The position numbers and the translations under genes are program-made. Shown piece after piece: positions 10,420 through 20,395 of a stretch of DNA of 64,000 bases (position 1 is the first letter of the stretch; each line of letters starts with the position of its first letter). Location of the stretch: NCBI GenBank assembly GCA_003315335.1, contig QNRL01000006.1:1-64000 (forward strand), given 5' to 3'. The stretch is from Pseudocitrobacter faecalis (GTDB lineage Bacteria; Pseudomonadota; Gammaproteobacteria; Enterobacterales; Enterobacteriaceae). The notes beneath the pieces are model-generated. The model did no database searches, was not told the DNA's origin, and saw nothing but the letters and a program-made list of their open reading frames with translations.

Positions 10420-10695
10420 AACGGTCGTCTCCGTTAAATCGGGCAATGCTGGCGATTATACCCGATCGGTAAAAAAAGGCTGATTTTCCTCAGCGAGTCT
10501 ACAGGATGTAAGCAAAACCCCTACAGTTTGTGAGATATTGCCCATAGTCCCTATGCGAATTTTCAGAGAAGTTTGAGAAGAAAAAATCGCTAAAAATAGA
10601 TAAATCATAGAGTTAATGTTGGGGAAAACTCTGATTTTATATTTATGTGCCGTTTCGCTGCTTGTTAGTTTAGCTCAACAAGGTAAAGTATCACT

Positions 10696-10937
10696 CATTG
10701 GCGAGGACGCCGGAAGGATTTCTAACTCAGGATGAGGGTCAGGAGCGCCAGGAGGCGAAGACTTAGGATTGTCAGGATGACAAACGTCCGGAGACGTAGC
10801 GAAAGGAAATGGAGCAGTACAGGGATTGTTCCAGGCTAAAGGAAAGACAGGGTGTGTCGGTAGCTAACATGGAATGTAGCGCCCGTTGAGGGTGGAGAGT
10901 CAGAAAAAGGCGACAGATTACTCTGTCGCCTTTTTTC
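10696..10937 (+). ncRNA. csrC: CsrC regulatory RNA
   Basis: The sequence matches E. coli CsrC from GCGAGGACGC through GACTCAGGATGAGGG-type blocks to the terminal hairpin GGCGACAG / CTGTCGCC plus T run. At least a dozen GGA motifs are present, many in predicted hairpin loops (AGGATG, CAGGAGC, ACGTCCGGAGACGT). These are CsrA-binding sites, so the RNA should sequester the carbon-storage regulator CsrA. The 5' end is estimated by comparison with E. coli. The 250 bases upstream hold only its regulatory region and the engB promoter. Confidence 0.93.
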
Positions 10938-11003
10938 TTTGTTGGTATTCTGCTAGATTCCGCCTCAATTCTATACTGAATAAAACGGCCATAAGACAAC
11001 ACC

Positions 11004-11513
11004 ATGAAAAAACCAACATCTGCACCGCGTGCCAAAACGCGCCGCAAAACCCGTGAAGAACTGGACCAGGAAGCGCGCGATCGTAAGCGCCAGAAGAAGC
11101 ATCGTGGCCATACGCCGGGCAGCCGTGCAAATGGTGGCGGTGAATCGGGTCGCGCAAGCCAAAAAGGTCAGGAAAAAGATCCCCGTATTGGCAGTAAAAA
11201 ACCTGTTCAGCTGGGCGTTACCGCTGCGCAGACAACAACCCCTCGTCAGCAAAAACCAAAAAGTGAGAAACCTATGCTTTCACCGCAGGCTGAGCTGGAG
11301 CAGTTAGAAACGGATGAGCGTTTGGATGCGCTGCTGGAGCGCCTGGAAGAAGGCGGAAAACTGAATGCTGAAGAGCAAAGCTGGGTCGATGCCAAACTGG
11401 ACAGAATCGACGAACTGATGCAGCAGCTTGGCCTCTCCTACGACGATGACGAAGAAGAAGAGGAAGAAGAGGGCAAGGAAGACATGATGCGTCTGCTTAA
11501 GGGCGGAAACTAA
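11004..11513 (+). CDS. yihI: Der GTPase-activating protein YihI
   Basis: A 169-residue ribosome-biogenesis factor that stimulates GTP hydrolysis by Der (EngA). The N-terminal third is very basic ([19 protein letters not shown]) and the C-terminus very acidic ([14 protein letters not shown]), the split charge typical of YihI. The middle is a predicted helical domain with [20 protein letters not shown]. It is preceded by csrC and followed by an intergenic palindrome and a small ORF. Confidence 0.95.
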   Translation: MKKPTSAPRAKTRRKTREELDQEARDRKRQKKHRGHTPGSRANGGGESGRASQKGQEKDPRIGSKKPVQLGVTAAQTTTPRQQKPKSEKPMLSPQAELEQLETDERLDALLERLEEGGKLNAEEQSWVDAKLDRIDELMQQLGLSYDDDEEEEEEEGKEDMMRLLKGGN

Positions 11514-11569
11514 CGTTTGCACGCAGTTGGTTTCCCGGCCCTGCTTATAGACACAAAAGCATTCACAGT

Positions 11570-11650
11570 GCGTCCAGGCGGCAAGCGAGTGAGTCCCCAG
11601 GAGCGTACAAAAGTACGTGACGGGGGCGAAAGCACGCAGCCAACACAGAG
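11570..11650. repeat. Second copy of the rRNA-spacer palindromic element
   Basis: AGGCGGCAA (11576-11584) and GCACGCAGCCAAC (11631-11643) match the flanks of the element at 152-240. The stem differs in sequence but stays paired: CCCC (11595-11598) faces GGGGG (11622-11626), and the apical hairpin is CGTAC (11604-11608) / GTACG (11613-11617). Its right end supplies the AGAGG ribosome-binding site of the following small ORF. Confidence 0.7.
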
Positions 11651-11659
11651 GCAATGTGG

Positions 11660-11803
11660 ATGGTGACGTGTATAACCCTTCTGGTTATATGTTATCTGGT
11701 GTGGTTATTCGTTAAACTACAACGGTTGTCGCGGCGTCAAAAACGGCTGCGCAACCGGCTAATGGCTCAACAAGGAGCCAGGCCGGCACGCCGTCGTCGT
11801 TAG
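11660..11803 (+). CDS. Small basic single-span membrane protein (hypothetical, possible DUF2489-type remnant)
   Basis: A 47-residue ORF with AGAGG at 11647-11651, eight bases before the ATG at 11660; an in-frame ATG at 11654 is too close to that site. Residues 2-18 (VTCITLLVICYLVWLFV) are one hydrophobic span. The rest is strongly basic (LQRLSRRQKRLRNRL then an RRRR end), so an N-out/C-in topology is expected. It stops 23 bases before hemN. From memory, some gammaproteobacteria carry a DUF2489 gene between yihI and hemN with a similar N-terminus. This could be a shortened relative. Expression is unproven. Confidence 0.45.
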   Translation: MVTCITLLVICYLVWLFVKLQRLSRRQKRLRNRLMAQQGARPARRRR

Positions 11804-11826
11804 CGACGTCACTGGAAGGAGTAAGC

Positions 11827-13200
11827 ATGTCTGTGCAGTTAATCGACTGGGATCTGGCCCTGATCCAGAAATATAACTATTCCGGGCCACGTTACACTTC
11901 GTATCCCACCGCGCTGGAGTTTTCCGACGCGTTTGGCGAGAGCGAATTTCTGAATGCGGTTGCGCGATATCCTGAGCGGCCGCTGTCGCTGTACGTGCAT
12001 ATCCCGTTCTGCCACAAACTCTGCTATTTCTGCGGCTGCAATAAAATTGTCACACGCCAGCAGCATAAAGCTGACCAGTATCTCGACGCGCTGGAGCAGG
12101 AAATTCGCCATCGCGCACCGTTGTTCACCGGGCGCAATGTCACCCAGTTGCACTGGGGCGGCGGCACGCCAACCTATCTGAACAAAGCGCAAATTACGCG
12201 CCTGATGACGCTGCTGCGTGAGAACTTCCATTTTGCCGCTGACGCTGAGATCTCTATTGAAGTTGATCCGCGTGAAATCGAACTGGACGTGATCGACCAT
12301 CTGCGTGCCGAAGGCTTTAACCGCCTGAGCATGGGCGTGCAGGACTTCAACAAAGAGGTTCAGCGTCTGGTGAACCGCGAGCAGGACGAAGCGTTTATCT
12401 TTGCACTGCTGAATCACGCCCGTGAGATCGGCTTTACCTCAACCAACATTGACCTGATCTACGGCCTGCCAAAACAGACGCCGGAAAGCTTTGCCTTTAC
12501 GCTTAAACGCGTGGCGGAACTGAACCCGGATCGCCTGAGCGTCTTCAACTACGCGCACCTGCCGACGCTGTTTGCCGCGCAGCGTAAAATTAAAGATGCA
12601 GATTTACCGACTGCTCAGCAGAAGCTGGATATCCTGCAGGAAACGATCGCGTCGCTCACTGACGCCGGTTACCAGTTTATCGGCATGGATCACTTTGCCC
12701 GCCCGGATAACGAGCTGGCCGTTGCTCAGCGTGAAGGTGTGTTGCATCGTAACTTCCAGGGCTACACCACGCAGGGCGATACCGATCTGCTCGGTATGGG
12801 GGTATCCGCCATCAGTATGATTGGCGACTGCTACGCCCAGAACCAGAAAGAGCTGAAGCTCTACTATCAGCAGGTCGATGAACGCGGCGATGCGCTGTGG
12901 CGTGGGATTGCTTTAACGCGCGATGACTGCATTCGTCGTGATGTGATTAAAGCGCTGATTTGTAATTTTCGCCTGGATTACGCCGCGGTTGAGCAGCAGT
13001 GGGATTTGAATTTTGCTGACTATTTTGCAGAAGATTTAAAACTGTTGGCGCCGCTGGCGAAAGATGGGCTGGTGGATGTGGATGACAAAGGAATCCAGGT
13101 GACGGCAAAAGGTCGTCTGTTGATTCGTAATATCTGCATGTGCTTCGATGCTTATCTGCGACAGAAAGCGCGGATGCAGCAGTTCTCACGCGTGATTTAA
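11827..13200 (+). CDS. hemN: Oxygen-independent coproporphyrinogen III dehydrogenase HemN
   Basis: A 457-residue radical-SAM enzyme that converts coproporphyrinogen III to protoporphyrinogen IX in anaerobic haem synthesis. HIPFCHKLCYFCGCNK (residues 58-73) carries the CxxxCxxC 4Fe-4S ligands and the fourth conserved Cys. WGGGTPTYL is the SAM-binding GGGTP motif, and the C-terminal HemN domain is intact. Strong GGAAGGAG ribosome-binding site. Length is the same as E. coli. Confidence 0.98.
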   Translation: MSVQLIDWDLALIQKYNYSGPRYTSYPTALEFSDAFGESEFLNAVARYPERPLSLYVHIPFCHKLCYFCGCNKIVTRQQHKADQYLDALEQEIRHRAPLFTGRNVTQLHWGGGTPTYLNKAQITRLMTLLRENFHFAADAEISIEVDPREIELDVIDHLRAEGFNRLSMGVQDFNKEVQRLVNREQDEAFIFALLNHAREIGFTSTNIDLIYGLPKQTPESFAFTLKRVAELNPDRLSVFNYAHLPTLFAAQRKIKDADLPTAQQKLDILQETIASLTDAGYQFIGMDHFARPDNELAVAQREGVLHRNFQGYTTQGDTDLLGMGVSAISMIGDCYAQNQKELKLYYQQVDERGDALWRGIALTRDDCIRRDVIKALICNFRLDYAAVEQQWDLNFADYFAEDLKLLAPLAKDGLVDVDDKGIQVTAKGRLLIRNICMCFDAYLRQKARMQQFSRVI

Positions 13201-13204
13201 GCTA

Positions 13205-13272
13205 TTACCGGGCCTACAACGCCTCGTTGTTTGTAGGCCCGATAAGCGAAGCGCCATCCGGCGCAACGCGGC
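13205..13272. repeat. REP/BIME pair between hemN and glnG
   Basis: A canonical REP unit reading TGTAGGCCCGATAAGCG...GCCATCCGGC (about 13230-13262) is preceded by the inverted head GGGCCTACAA (about 13210). It sits between convergent hemN and glnG stops and likely ends or stabilises both messages. Confidence 0.75.
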
Positions 13273-13273
13273 G

Positions 13274-14683
13274 CTACTCCATCCCCAGCTCTTTCAGCTT
13301 GCGCGTCAGGGTATTACGCCCCCAACCCAGCAAACGCGCGGCTTCCTGTTTATGCCCCTGAGTATGACGCAGAGCGGTTGTCAGCAGCGTACGCTCCATT
13401 TCCGGCTGTGCTTCCGATAACAGATTTTGATGACCGGATCGCAACGCGCGATCGGCCCACTGCGCCAGCAGCGTCGCCCAGTTATCCGGCTGTGTGTGGG
13501 TCGTACCATCCGGAACGGTGGTTTCAAACAGTTCGCTCGGCAGATCCTGAATCAACACTTCCTGGCCTGCGGCCATCACCGTCAGCCAGCGGCAGGTATT
13601 TTCCAGCTGGCGCACGTTGCCCGGCCACGCCAGACGCGTCAGTGCCGCCTCGGTTTCCGGATGCAGCAGTTTGACTTCTACGCCCAGTTCGCGTGCGGCA
13701 ATTTGCAGGAAGTGGCGCGCCAGGCGCGGAATATCTTCCCGACGCTCGCGCAGCGGCGGCAGGTGCACGCGAATCACGTTCAGGCGGTGGAACAAATCCT
13801 CGCGGAATTTCCCCTCCTGTACGCGTAGTTCCAGGTTCTGATGGGTCGCCGCGATGATGCGCACATCCACTTTTACCGGCGCATAGCCGCCGACGCGATA
13901 AAACTGCCCATCGGCCAGCACGCGCAGCAGACGTGTTTGTACATCGTTGGGCATGTCGCCAATTTCGTCGAGAAACAGCGTGCCGCCGTCAGCCTGCTCA
14001 AAACGTCCCTGACGGACGGTGTTCGCGCCCGTAAAGGCGCCTTTCTCGTGGCCAAAGAGTTCAGATTCAATTAAATCTTTCGGTATCGCCGCCATATTCA
14101 GAGCGATAAACGGCGCTTTCGCGCGTGGGCTGTGGCGATGCAGCGCATGCGCGACGAGTTCTTTACCGGTACCGGATTCGCCGTTAATCAGCACGCTTAT
14201 TGATGACCGGGAGAGTCGCCCGATAATGCGAAAGACGTCCTGCATCGCCGGTGCTTCACCGATAATATCGGCAGTAGGCCCGAATGCGGGCACGTCGCGC
14301 GGCTGCTGTTGTTCCTGATAGTGGCTGATGGCACGTTCAACCAGCGCTACAGCCTCATCGATATCAAACGGTTTGGGCAGGTAATCGAACGCGCCTTGTT
14401 GATAAGCGCTGACCGCCGCATCGAGATCCGAATGGGCGGTCATTATGATGACCGGGAGCATCGGATGGCGCTGTTTAATCTGCTTGAGCAGCGCAAGGCC
14501 GTCCATGCCAGGCATACGAATATCTGACAGCAATACGTCCGGCGTTTTGGTGGTGAGTGCGTCCAGCACCTCGTTGCCGCTCTCAAATGTGGTACAGCTT
14601 AAGCCCGCCCCGGTGAGTGCGCGTTCAAGCACCCAACGGATGGAGCTATCGTCATCTACGACCCAGACTATCCCTCGTTGCAT
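13274..14683 (-). CDS. glnG: Nitrogen regulation response regulator NtrC (sigma54 activator)
   Basis: A protein of 469 residues from the ATG at 14683; a GTG two codons upstream is less likely because the E. coli protein starts [11 protein letters not shown]. An N-terminal receiver (phospho-acceptor Asp54 in LLSDIRMPG) is followed by the AAA+ domain with Walker A GESGTGKE, the GAFTGA sigma54 contact loop and Walker [14 protein letters not shown]-terminal Fis-type helix-turn-helix ([21 protein letters not shown]) completes it. Last gene of glnALG, nine bases after glnL; phosphorylated by NtrB under nitrogen limitation. Confidence 0.98.
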   Translation of the reverse strand: MQRGIVWVVDDDSSIRWVLERALTGAGLSCTTFESGNEVLDALTTKTPDVLLSDIRMPGMDGLALLKQIKQRHPMLPVIIMTAHSDLDAAVSAYQQGAFDYLPKPFDIDEAVALVERAISHYQEQQQPRDVPAFGPTADIIGEAPAMQDVFRIIGRLSRSSISVLINGESGTGKELVAHALHRHSPRAKAPFIALNMAAIPKDLIESELFGHEKGAFTGANTVRQGRFEQADGGTLFLDEIGDMPNDVQTRLLRVLADGQFYRVGGYAPVKVDVRIIAATHQNLELRVQEGKFREDLFHRLNVIRVHLPPLRERREDIPRLARHFLQIAARELGVEVKLLHPETEAALTRLAWPGNVRQLENTCRWLTVMAAGQEVLIQDLPSELFETTVPDGTTHTQPDNWATLLAQWADRALRSGHQNLLSEAQPEMERTLLTTALRHTQGHKQEAARLLGWGRNTLTRKLKELGME

Positions 14684-14692
14684 AAACACACC

Positions 14693-15742
14693 TTATTTTC
14701 GAATTGGCAGGTAAACCGAAAACTCGGTATGGCCTGGCCAACTGGTAAATTCAATTTTGCCGGAATGCTGATCGATCAGGCTGCGGGCGATAGATAAACC
14801 CAGCCCGGTGCCGCCTTCGCGGCCACTCACCATTGGATAGAACAGCGTGTCCTGTAAATGGGACGGAATACCCGGCCCGTTATCTTCAACGTCAATGCGT
14901 GCCGCCAGGCGATAGCGCTCACCGTGCAGCGTTAGCTGGAACGCGGTGCGCGTGCGCAGAATGATTTCGCCGCCTTCTGGCCCTAACGCCTGCAACGCAT
15001 TGCGAACAATATTCAGTAATACTTGTTCAATCTGGTCGGGATCGTGCGGTAACTCCGGCAAACTCGGATCGTAATCACGCACCAGCCGCACGTTATCCGG
15101 CAGCTCCATCGACACCAGCGAAAAGACGCGCTCGGCCACTTTGTGGATACTTTCGGTTACGTGCATCCCTGGCTGTTGCGGCCCGAGCAGACGGTCGACC
15201 AGGTTGCGCAGGCGATCGGCCTGCTCAATGATCATTTTGGTGTATTCAGTGAGCGACGGGTCGGGCAGTGCTCTGCTTAAAAGCTGCGCCGCGCCGCGTA
15301 AGCCACCAAGTGGGTTTTTTATCTCATGGGCTAAGCCACGGACTAAATCGCGCGCCGCAATCTGTTGCGCATGCTGGAGCTGCTCCTGGCTCAGGCGACG
15401 TTGATTATCCATCGGGGCCATCTCCAGCAAAATAAAGCCGTCAGGCAGCCGTTGGGCCGTCAGAGAGAGGATATGTGAACGTCCGTCGATCACCAGCGTC
15501 ACTTCGTTATCCGTGAAGCCCTGGCCTGTTTGCAGGCTCTCCTGCATCAAACCGATATTTAATGAGAAATAGCTCAGCAGTTCCGGTAATGGCGTACCGA
15601 ACAGTTTTCGTGAGCTTTGCGCCAGCAGTTGCTGCGCCGCAGGATTAGCGTAATGCACCGCCAGGTCATCATCGACCAGCAGAATGCTATTAATTAAAGA
15701 ATTGAGGATCTGCCCAGCATCGGGCAGCGCGCCGGTTGCCAT
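14693..15742 (-). CDS. glnL: Nitrogen regulation sensor histidine kinase/phosphatase NtrB
   Basis: A 349-residue cytoplasmic two-component kinase that phosphorylates NtrC when nitrogen is scarce and dephosphorylates it with PII when nitrogen is plentiful. An N-terminal PAS domain (about residues 10-115) precedes the H box [16 protein letters not shown] (His139). The ATPase part has N box [13 protein letters not shown]1 DNGPGIP and G2 [10 protein letters not shown]. No membrane segments. It is transcribed from its own weak promoter and by readthrough from glnA. Confidence 0.98.
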   Translation of the reverse strand: MATGALPDAGQILNSLINSILLVDDDLAVHYANPAAQQLLAQSSRKLFGTPLPELLSYFSLNIGLMQESLQTGQGFTDNEVTLVIDGRSHILSLTAQRLPDGFILLEMAPMDNQRRLSQEQLQHAQQIAARDLVRGLAHEIKNPLGGLRGAAQLLSRALPDPSLTEYTKMIIEQADRLRNLVDRLLGPQQPGMHVTESIHKVAERVFSLVSMELPDNVRLVRDYDPSLPELPHDPDQIEQVLLNIVRNALQALGPEGGEIILRTRTAFQLTLHGERYRLAARIDVEDNGPGIPSHLQDTLFYPMVSGREGGTGLGLSIARSLIDQHSGKIEFTSWPGHTEFSVYLPIRK

Positions 15743-15819
15743 TTAGCAGTCTCCTTTGATTGCACTGTTTTAGTGCATTATAGCTGGATGGACGGGAAAA
15801 AGGCGCTAACTACGCGTTT

Positions 15820-15935
15820 TCGTGGAGAAAAAAGCCCATCCAGAGATGGGCTAAACGTTCCACGGCAACAACTTACTCAGCTTGTTCTTGCCGCCAGGCG
15901 GAGACAAGAAGTGGGCGGAGAATGACTAACGTAAA
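15820..15935 (-). ncRNA. glnA 3' UTR with terminator, possible GlnZ sRNA
   Basis: The glnA message ends at an intrinsic terminator, stem GCCCATCTC / GATGGGC with a T run (15826-15851 on the minus strand), leaving about 110 bases of 3' UTR. In E. coli and Salmonella the glnA 3' UTR is processed to the sRNA GlnZ, which links nitrogen status to carbon metabolism. The location fits. I cannot confirm the seed sequence from memory, so the RNA call is tentative while the terminator is solid. Confidence 0.4.
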
Positions 15936-17345
15936 TTAAACGCTGTAGTACAGCTCGAACTCTACCGGGTGCGGCGTCATACGTACGCGGTCATCTTCTT
16001 CACGGCGCAGCGCGATGTAAGCATCGATGGATTCGTCAGTGAACACACCACCGGCTTTCAGGAACTCGCGGTCCAGATCCAGTTCTTTCAGTGCTTCTTC
16101 CAGAGAACCAGCAACCTGTGGGATCTCTTTCGCTTCTTCCGGCGGCAGGTCATACAGGTTTTTGTCCATTGCTTCGCCCGGATGGATTTTATTCTTGATA
16201 CCGTCAAGGCCAGCCATCAGCAGTGCTGCGAAGCACAGGTACGGGTTAGCTGCCGGGTCCGGGAAGCGCACTTCGATACGACGCGCTTTCGGGCTGGTAA
16301 CAACCGGAATACGGATGGATGCGGAACGGTTACGCGCAGAGTAAGCCAGCATAACCGGCGCTTCATAACCCGGAACCAGACGTTTGTAGGAGTTGGTCGT
16401 CGGGTTCGCCAGGGCGTTGATCGCTTTCGCGTGTTTAATAACACCGCCGATGTAGTGCAGCGCCTGCTCAGACAGACCTGCGTATTTGTCGCCAGAGAAC
16501 AGGTTTACGCCGTTCTTGGACAGAGACATGTGGCAGTGCATACCGGAGCCGTTATCGCCAAACATTGGTTTTGGCATGAAGGTCGCGGTTTTACCGAAAC
16601 GGTGCGCAACGTTGTGAACCACATATTTGTAGATCTGAATTTCGTCCGCTTTTTTGGTCATGGTGTTGAAGCGGGTGGCGATTTCGTTCTGGCCCGCCGT
16701 TGCCACTTCGTGGTGGTGAGCTTCAACAACCAGGCCCATTTCTTCCATGATCATACACATGGTAGAACGGATGTCCTGGGAGGAATCGACCGGCGGAACC
16801 GGGAAGTAACCGCCTTTCACGCCTGGACGGTGACCTTTGTTACCACCTTCGTATTTGGTGGAAGAGTTCCACGCGCCTTCGATATCGTCGATAGCCACGT
16901 GAGAACCGGAAATGGATGCGCCGAAGCGGATGTCATCGAACAGGAAGAATTCTGGTTCTGGCCCGAACAGTACGGTGTCGGCGATGCCAGTAGAGCGCAG
17001 GTATTCTTCCGCGCGTTTCGCGATGGAGCGCGGGTCACGGTCATAGCCCTGCAGGGTACCTGGTTCCAGGATATCGCAGCGGATAATCAGTGTCGGTTCT
17101 TCGTAGAACGGGTCAATGAGTGCGGTAGATGCGTCCGGCATCAGAACCATGTCAGATTCGTTAATGCCTTTCCAGCCGCCGATAGAGGAGCCGTCAAACA
17201 TTTTGCCTTCTTCAAAGAATTCAGCATTAACCTGATGGGAAGGGATAGTGACGTGCTGTTCTTTACCTTTGGTATCGGTGAAGCGCAGATCGACAAACTT
17301 CACTTCGTGCTCATTCAGCATCGTCAAAACGTGTTCAGCGGACAT
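15936..17345 (-). CDS. glnA: Glutamine synthetase (type I, adenylylated)
   Basis: A 469-residue dodecameric enzyme that makes glutamine from glutamate, ammonia and ATP. Visible signatures are the beta-Grasp FDGSSIGGW, the ATP-binding [16 protein letters not shown] and the adenylylation site [10 protein letters not shown] with Tyr398 (Tyr397 after Met removal), so it is a GSI-beta controlled by GlnE. First gene of glnALG, driven from the divergent region shared with bipA. Confidence 0.99.
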   Translation of the reverse strand: MSAEHVLTMLNEHEVKFVDLRFTDTKGKEQHVTIPSHQVNAEFFEEGKMFDGSSIGGWKGINESDMVLMPDASTALIDPFYEEPTLIIRCDILEPGTLQGYDRDPRSIAKRAEEYLRSTGIADTVLFGPEPEFFLFDDIRFGASISGSHVAIDDIEGAWNSSTKYEGGNKGHRPGVKGGYFPVPPVDSSQDIRSTMCMIMEEMGLVVEAHHHEVATAGQNEIATRFNTMTKKADEIQIYKYVVHNVAHRFGKTATFMPKPMFGDNGSGMHCHMSLSKNGVNLFSGDKYAGLSEQALHYIGGVIKHAKAINALANPTTNSYKRLVPGYEAPVMLAYSARNRSASIRIPVVTSPKARRIEVRFPDPAANPYLCFAALLMAGLDGIKNKIHPGEAMDKNLYDLPPEEAKEIPQVAGSLEEALKELDLDREFLKAGGVFTDESIDAYIALRREEDDRVRMTPHPVEFELYYSV

Positions 17346-17434
17346 ACTTTACATCTCCCGGATTTGTCATTGTCGTCGTGGTAACGAGGTCTTCAAACAC
17401 TTCTTAAAAGTGGCGTTGTTGCCCTGAAATATAT

Positions 17435-17453
17435 AAAGCGAAATCTGTGCCAA
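17435..17453 (-). promoter_or_regulatory. Sigma54 promoter glnAp2
   Basis: Reading the minus strand, TTGGCACAGATTTCGC shows the invariant GG (-24) and GC (-12) at correct spacing, matching the E. coli glnAp2 core. It lies about 90 bases before the glnA start codon. Confidence 0.93.
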
Positions 17454-17489
17454 CTTTTAAATTACCCCCAAAAGGCGCTATCATGCGCA

Positions 17490-17575
17490 TCATAGTGCAA
17501 AAGGGCTGCACCACGATGGTGTCATTGCACCAGTATAGTGCTTGTATGTGAACATAAAGCACCATATTGGTGCAA
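17490..17575 (-). promoter_or_regulatory. NtrC enhancer sites upstream of glnA
   Basis: Three dyads of the NtrC type (GCACCA...TGGTGC) are visible. The best is the near-perfect GCACCATATTGGTGC at 17559-17573. Others lie at 17526-17541 (TGCACCAGTATAGTGC) and about 17507-17522 (TGCACCACGATGGTGT). Between them they supply the high-affinity enhancer and governor sites for glnAp2. The rest of the 380-base glnA-bipA gap should hold the sigma70 glnA promoter and the bipA promoter. Confidence 0.85.
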
Positions 17576-17725
17576 TTTGCGTTAAGGTGCCCTTTTTTCG
17601 CTCCGTGAAAGCGATCACAAAGGAACTCTGCAATACTTGTTTGCGGAGGATGTTTGTGATCCTGTTTTGTACTGCGATTAATCCGTGTACAATAACGCGC
17701 TATTTCTAATGCCCGAGGCAAAGTT

Positions 17726-19549
17726 GTGATCGAAAATTTGCGTAACATCGCCATCATCGCGCACGTTGACCATGGTAAAACTACCCTGGTTGATAAGCTG
17801 CTGCAGCAATCCGGTACGTTTGATGCACGTGCCGAAACTCAAGAGCGTGTGATGGACTCCAACGATTTGGAGAAAGAGCGTGGGATTACCATCCTCGCGA
17901 AAAACACCGCTATCAAATGGAATGACTACCGTATCAACATCGTTGATACCCCAGGGCACGCCGACTTCGGTGGTGAAGTTGAACGTGTAATGTCCATGGT
18001 AGACTCCGTGCTGCTGGTCGTTGACGCATTTGACGGCCCGATGCCGCAGACGCGCTTCGTGACCAAGAAAGCCTTTGCCTATGGCCTGAAACCTATTGTT
18101 GTTATCAACAAAGTTGACCGTCCTGGCGCGCGTCCTGACTGGGTTGTTGACCAGGTATTCGACCTGTTCGTTAACCTGGATGCGACCGACGAACAGCTGG
18201 ACTTCCCGATCGTTTACGCCTCTGCGCTGAACGGTATCGCGGGTCTGGATCACGAAGACATGGCAGAAGACATGACCCCGCTGTATCAGGCGATTGTTGA
18301 CCATGTTCCTGCACCGGACGTCGATCTCGACGGCCCTCTGCAGATGCAGATCTCCCAGCTGGACTACAACAGCTATGTTGGTGTTATCGGTATCGGCCGT
18401 ATCAAACGCGGTAAAATCAAACCGAACCAGCAAGTCACCATCATCGATAGCGAAGGTAAAACCCGTAACGGTAAAGTCGGTAAAGTTCTGACTCACCTGG
18501 GTCTGGAGCGTATCGACAGCGATATCGCTGAAGCGGGTGACATCATTGCGATCACCGGTCTGGGTGAGCTGAACATCTCTGACACCATTTGCGACACGCA
18601 AAATGTGGAAGCGCTGCCGGCCCTGTCCGTTGATGAACCGACCGTTTCTATGTTCTTCTGCGTAAACACCTCTCCGTTCTGCGGTAAAGAAGGTAAATAC
18701 GTCACGTCTCGCCAGATCCTTGATCGTCTGAACAAAGAACTGGTTCACAACGTGGCGCTGCGCGTGGAAGAAACGCCGGATGCTGACGCATTCCGCGTGT
18801 CTGGTCGTGGTGAACTGCACCTGTCTGTTCTGATCGAAAACATGCGTCGCGAAGGTTTCGAAATGGCGGTTTCCCGTCCGAAAGTTATCTTCCGCGAAAT
18901 CGATGGCCGTAAACAAGAGCCGTTCGAGAACGTAACGCTGGACGTTGAAGAGCAACATCAGGGTTCTGTAATGCAGGCTCTGGGTGAGCGTAAAGGCGAC
19001 CTGAAAAACATGAATCCAGATGGCAAAGGCCGCGTACGTCTCGACTACGTGATCCCAAGCCGAGGCCTTATCGGTTTCCGTTCAGAATTCATGACCATGA
19101 CTTCTGGTACCGGTCTGCTGTACTCCACCTTCAGCCACTACGACGATGTTCGTCCGGGTGATGTGGGTCAGCGCCAGAACGGCGTACTGATTTCCAATGG
19201 TCAGGGTAAAGCGGTTGCATTCGCACTGTTCAGCCTGCAGGACCGCGGTAAGCTGTTCCTGGGTCACGGTGCAGAAGTTTATGAAGGCCAGATCATCGGT
19301 ATTCACAGTCGTTCTAACGACCTGACTGTAAACTGCCTGACCGGTAAGAAACTGACCAACATGCGTGCGTCTGGTACTGACGAAGCAACGGTTCTGGTTC
19401 CGCCGGTTAAAATGACGCTGGAACAGGCTCTTGAGTTCATCGATGACGACGAACTGGTAGAAGTTACCCCAACTTCCGTCCGTATCCGTAAACGTCACCT
19501 GACTGAGAACGACCGTAAACGTGCAATGCGCGGTGCGAAAGAAGAGTAA
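17726..19549 (+). CDS. bipA: Ribosome-dependent GTPase BipA/TypA
   Basis: A 607-residue translational GTPase related to EF-G and LepA that binds the 70S A site and aids 50S maturation in the cold and under stress. The G domain has [10 protein letters not shown] (G1), RGITI (G2), DTPGHADF (G3) and NKVD (G4). EF-G-like domains II, III and V follow and the C-terminal BipA domain ends in [10 protein letters not shown]. The start is GTG, preceded by GAGGC. It is transcribed divergently from glnA. Confidence 0.98.
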   Translation: MIENLRNIAIIAHVDHGKTTLVDKLLQQSGTFDARAETQERVMDSNDLEKERGITILAKNTAIKWNDYRINIVDTPGHADFGGEVERVMSMVDSVLLVVDAFDGPMPQTRFVTKKAFAYGLKPIVVINKVDRPGARPDWVVDQVFDLFVNLDATDEQLDFPIVYASALNGIAGLDHEDMAEDMTPLYQAIVDHVPAPDVDLDGPLQMQISQLDYNSYVGVIGIGRIKRGKIKPNQQVTIIDSEGKTRNGKVGKVLTHLGLERIDSDIAEAGDIIAITGLGELNISDTICDTQNVEALPALSVDEPTVSMFFCVNTSPFCGKEGKYVTSRQILDRLNKELVHNVALRVEETPDADAFRVSGRGELHLSVLIENMRREGFEMAVSRPKVIFREIDGRKQEPFENVTLDVEEQHQGSVMQALGERKGDLKNMNPDGKGRVRLDYVIPSRGLIGFRSEFMTMTSGTGLLYSTFSHYDDVRPGDVGQRQNGVLISNGQGKAVAFALFSLQDRGKLFLGHGAEVYEGQIIGIHSRSNDLTVNCLTGKKLTNMRASGTDEATVLVPPVKMTLEQALEFIDDDELVEVTPTSVRIRKRHLTENDRKRAMRGAKEE

Positions 19550-19571
19550 TTCTCCTCTTCCACGCATGAGA

Positions 19572-19600
19572 AACCTGCCAGCGATGGCAGGTTTTTTTTT
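19572..19600 (+). terminator. bipA terminator
   Basis: A perfect nine-base stem AACCTGCCA / TGGCAGGTT with GCGA loop and nine T residues. In K-12 the sulfoquinovose yih genes follow at this point; here only about 195 bases separate it from yihX. Confidence 0.92.
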
Positions 19601-19795
19601 GCCTTCACGTCACGGCAAGCGCATTTATAATCCCCTTTTGAAGGCAAGGGCTACTGTCTCTGATAGAGGCGTGATTACACGCTGAATGTTCATTATTTTT
19701 TAGGATAATGGCCTCACACTTATCCTGTATACGCCATAGTCAAACTACTCCTTTCCCGCTACAGTTAATTTTCCACGGCGAGAAAGGAGGCAAAA

Positions 19796-20395
19796 ATGCT
19801 CTATATCTTTGATTTAGGTAATGTGATTGTCGATATCGACTTCAACCGCGTTTTTGGCGCGTGGAGCGATCTGACCCGTGTGCCGTTGGCCACGCTCAAG
19901 CAGAGTTTCACCATGGGCGAGGCTTTTCATCAGCACGAACGCGGTGAAATCACTGACGAAGCTTTTGCACAGGCGATTTGCCATGAAATGGATTTACCGT
20001 TGAGCTATGAGCAGTTCTCCCATGGCTGGCAGGCGATTTTTGTTTCGCTGCGCCCGGAGGTGATTGAGATCATGCATAAACTGCGCGAGCAGGGGCATCG
20101 CGTGGTGGTTCTCTCTAATACCAACCGGCTGCATACCACGTTCTGGCCGGATGAATACCCGGAAATTCACGCCGCGGCGGACCATGTTTATCTGTCGCAA
20201 GAGATGGGGATGCGTAAACCGGAAGCGCGTATCTACCAGCGGGTGCTTGAAGAAGAAGGTTTTTCTGCCGCCGATACGGTCTTTTTTGATGATAATGCCG
20301 ATAATATAGAGGGAGCCAATCAATTGGGGATCACCTCTATCCTGGTAACGGGGAAAGAGACAATACCTCGCTATTTTACGAAGCAGTTATGTTAA
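19796..20395 (+). CDS. yihX: Alpha-D-glucose-1-phosphate phosphatase YihX (HAD superfamily)
   Basis: A 199-residue HAD hydrolase. Motif I is [11 protein letters not shown] (nucleophile Asp6; the usual DxD second Asp is Asn8 here as in the E. coli protein). Motif II is VVLSNTN, motif III has Lys in [10 protein letters not shown], and motif IV is FFDDNADNI. In E. coli it releases glucose from glucose-1-phosphate, linked to glycogen turnover. An AAGGAGG ribosome-binding site precedes ATG. Its 3' end overlaps yihY by seven bases, so yihX-yihY-dtd-fabY form one overlapping operon. Confidence 0.95.
   Translation: MLYIFDLGNVIVDIDFNRVFGAWSDLTRVPLATLKQSFTMGEAFHQHERGEITDEAFAQAICHEMDLPLSYEQFSHGWQAIFVSLRPEVIEIMHKLREQGHRVVVLSNTNRLHTTFWPDEYPEIHAAADHVYLSQEMGMRKPEARIYQRVLEEEGFSAADTVFFDDNADNIEGANQLGITSILVTGKETIPRYFTKQLC

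Noticed and set aside
15969-17384. A 471-codon open frame antisense to glnA
   Set aside because: It lies wholly opposite glnA, whose strong codon bias keeps the opposite frame free of stops. Its translation has no domain pattern and no ribosome-binding site.
17678-18958. A 426-codon open frame antisense to bipA
   Set aside because: Same cause: bipA is highly expressed with biased codons. The translation is low-complexity in Phe, Val, Arg and Asp, and it is not preceded by translation signals.
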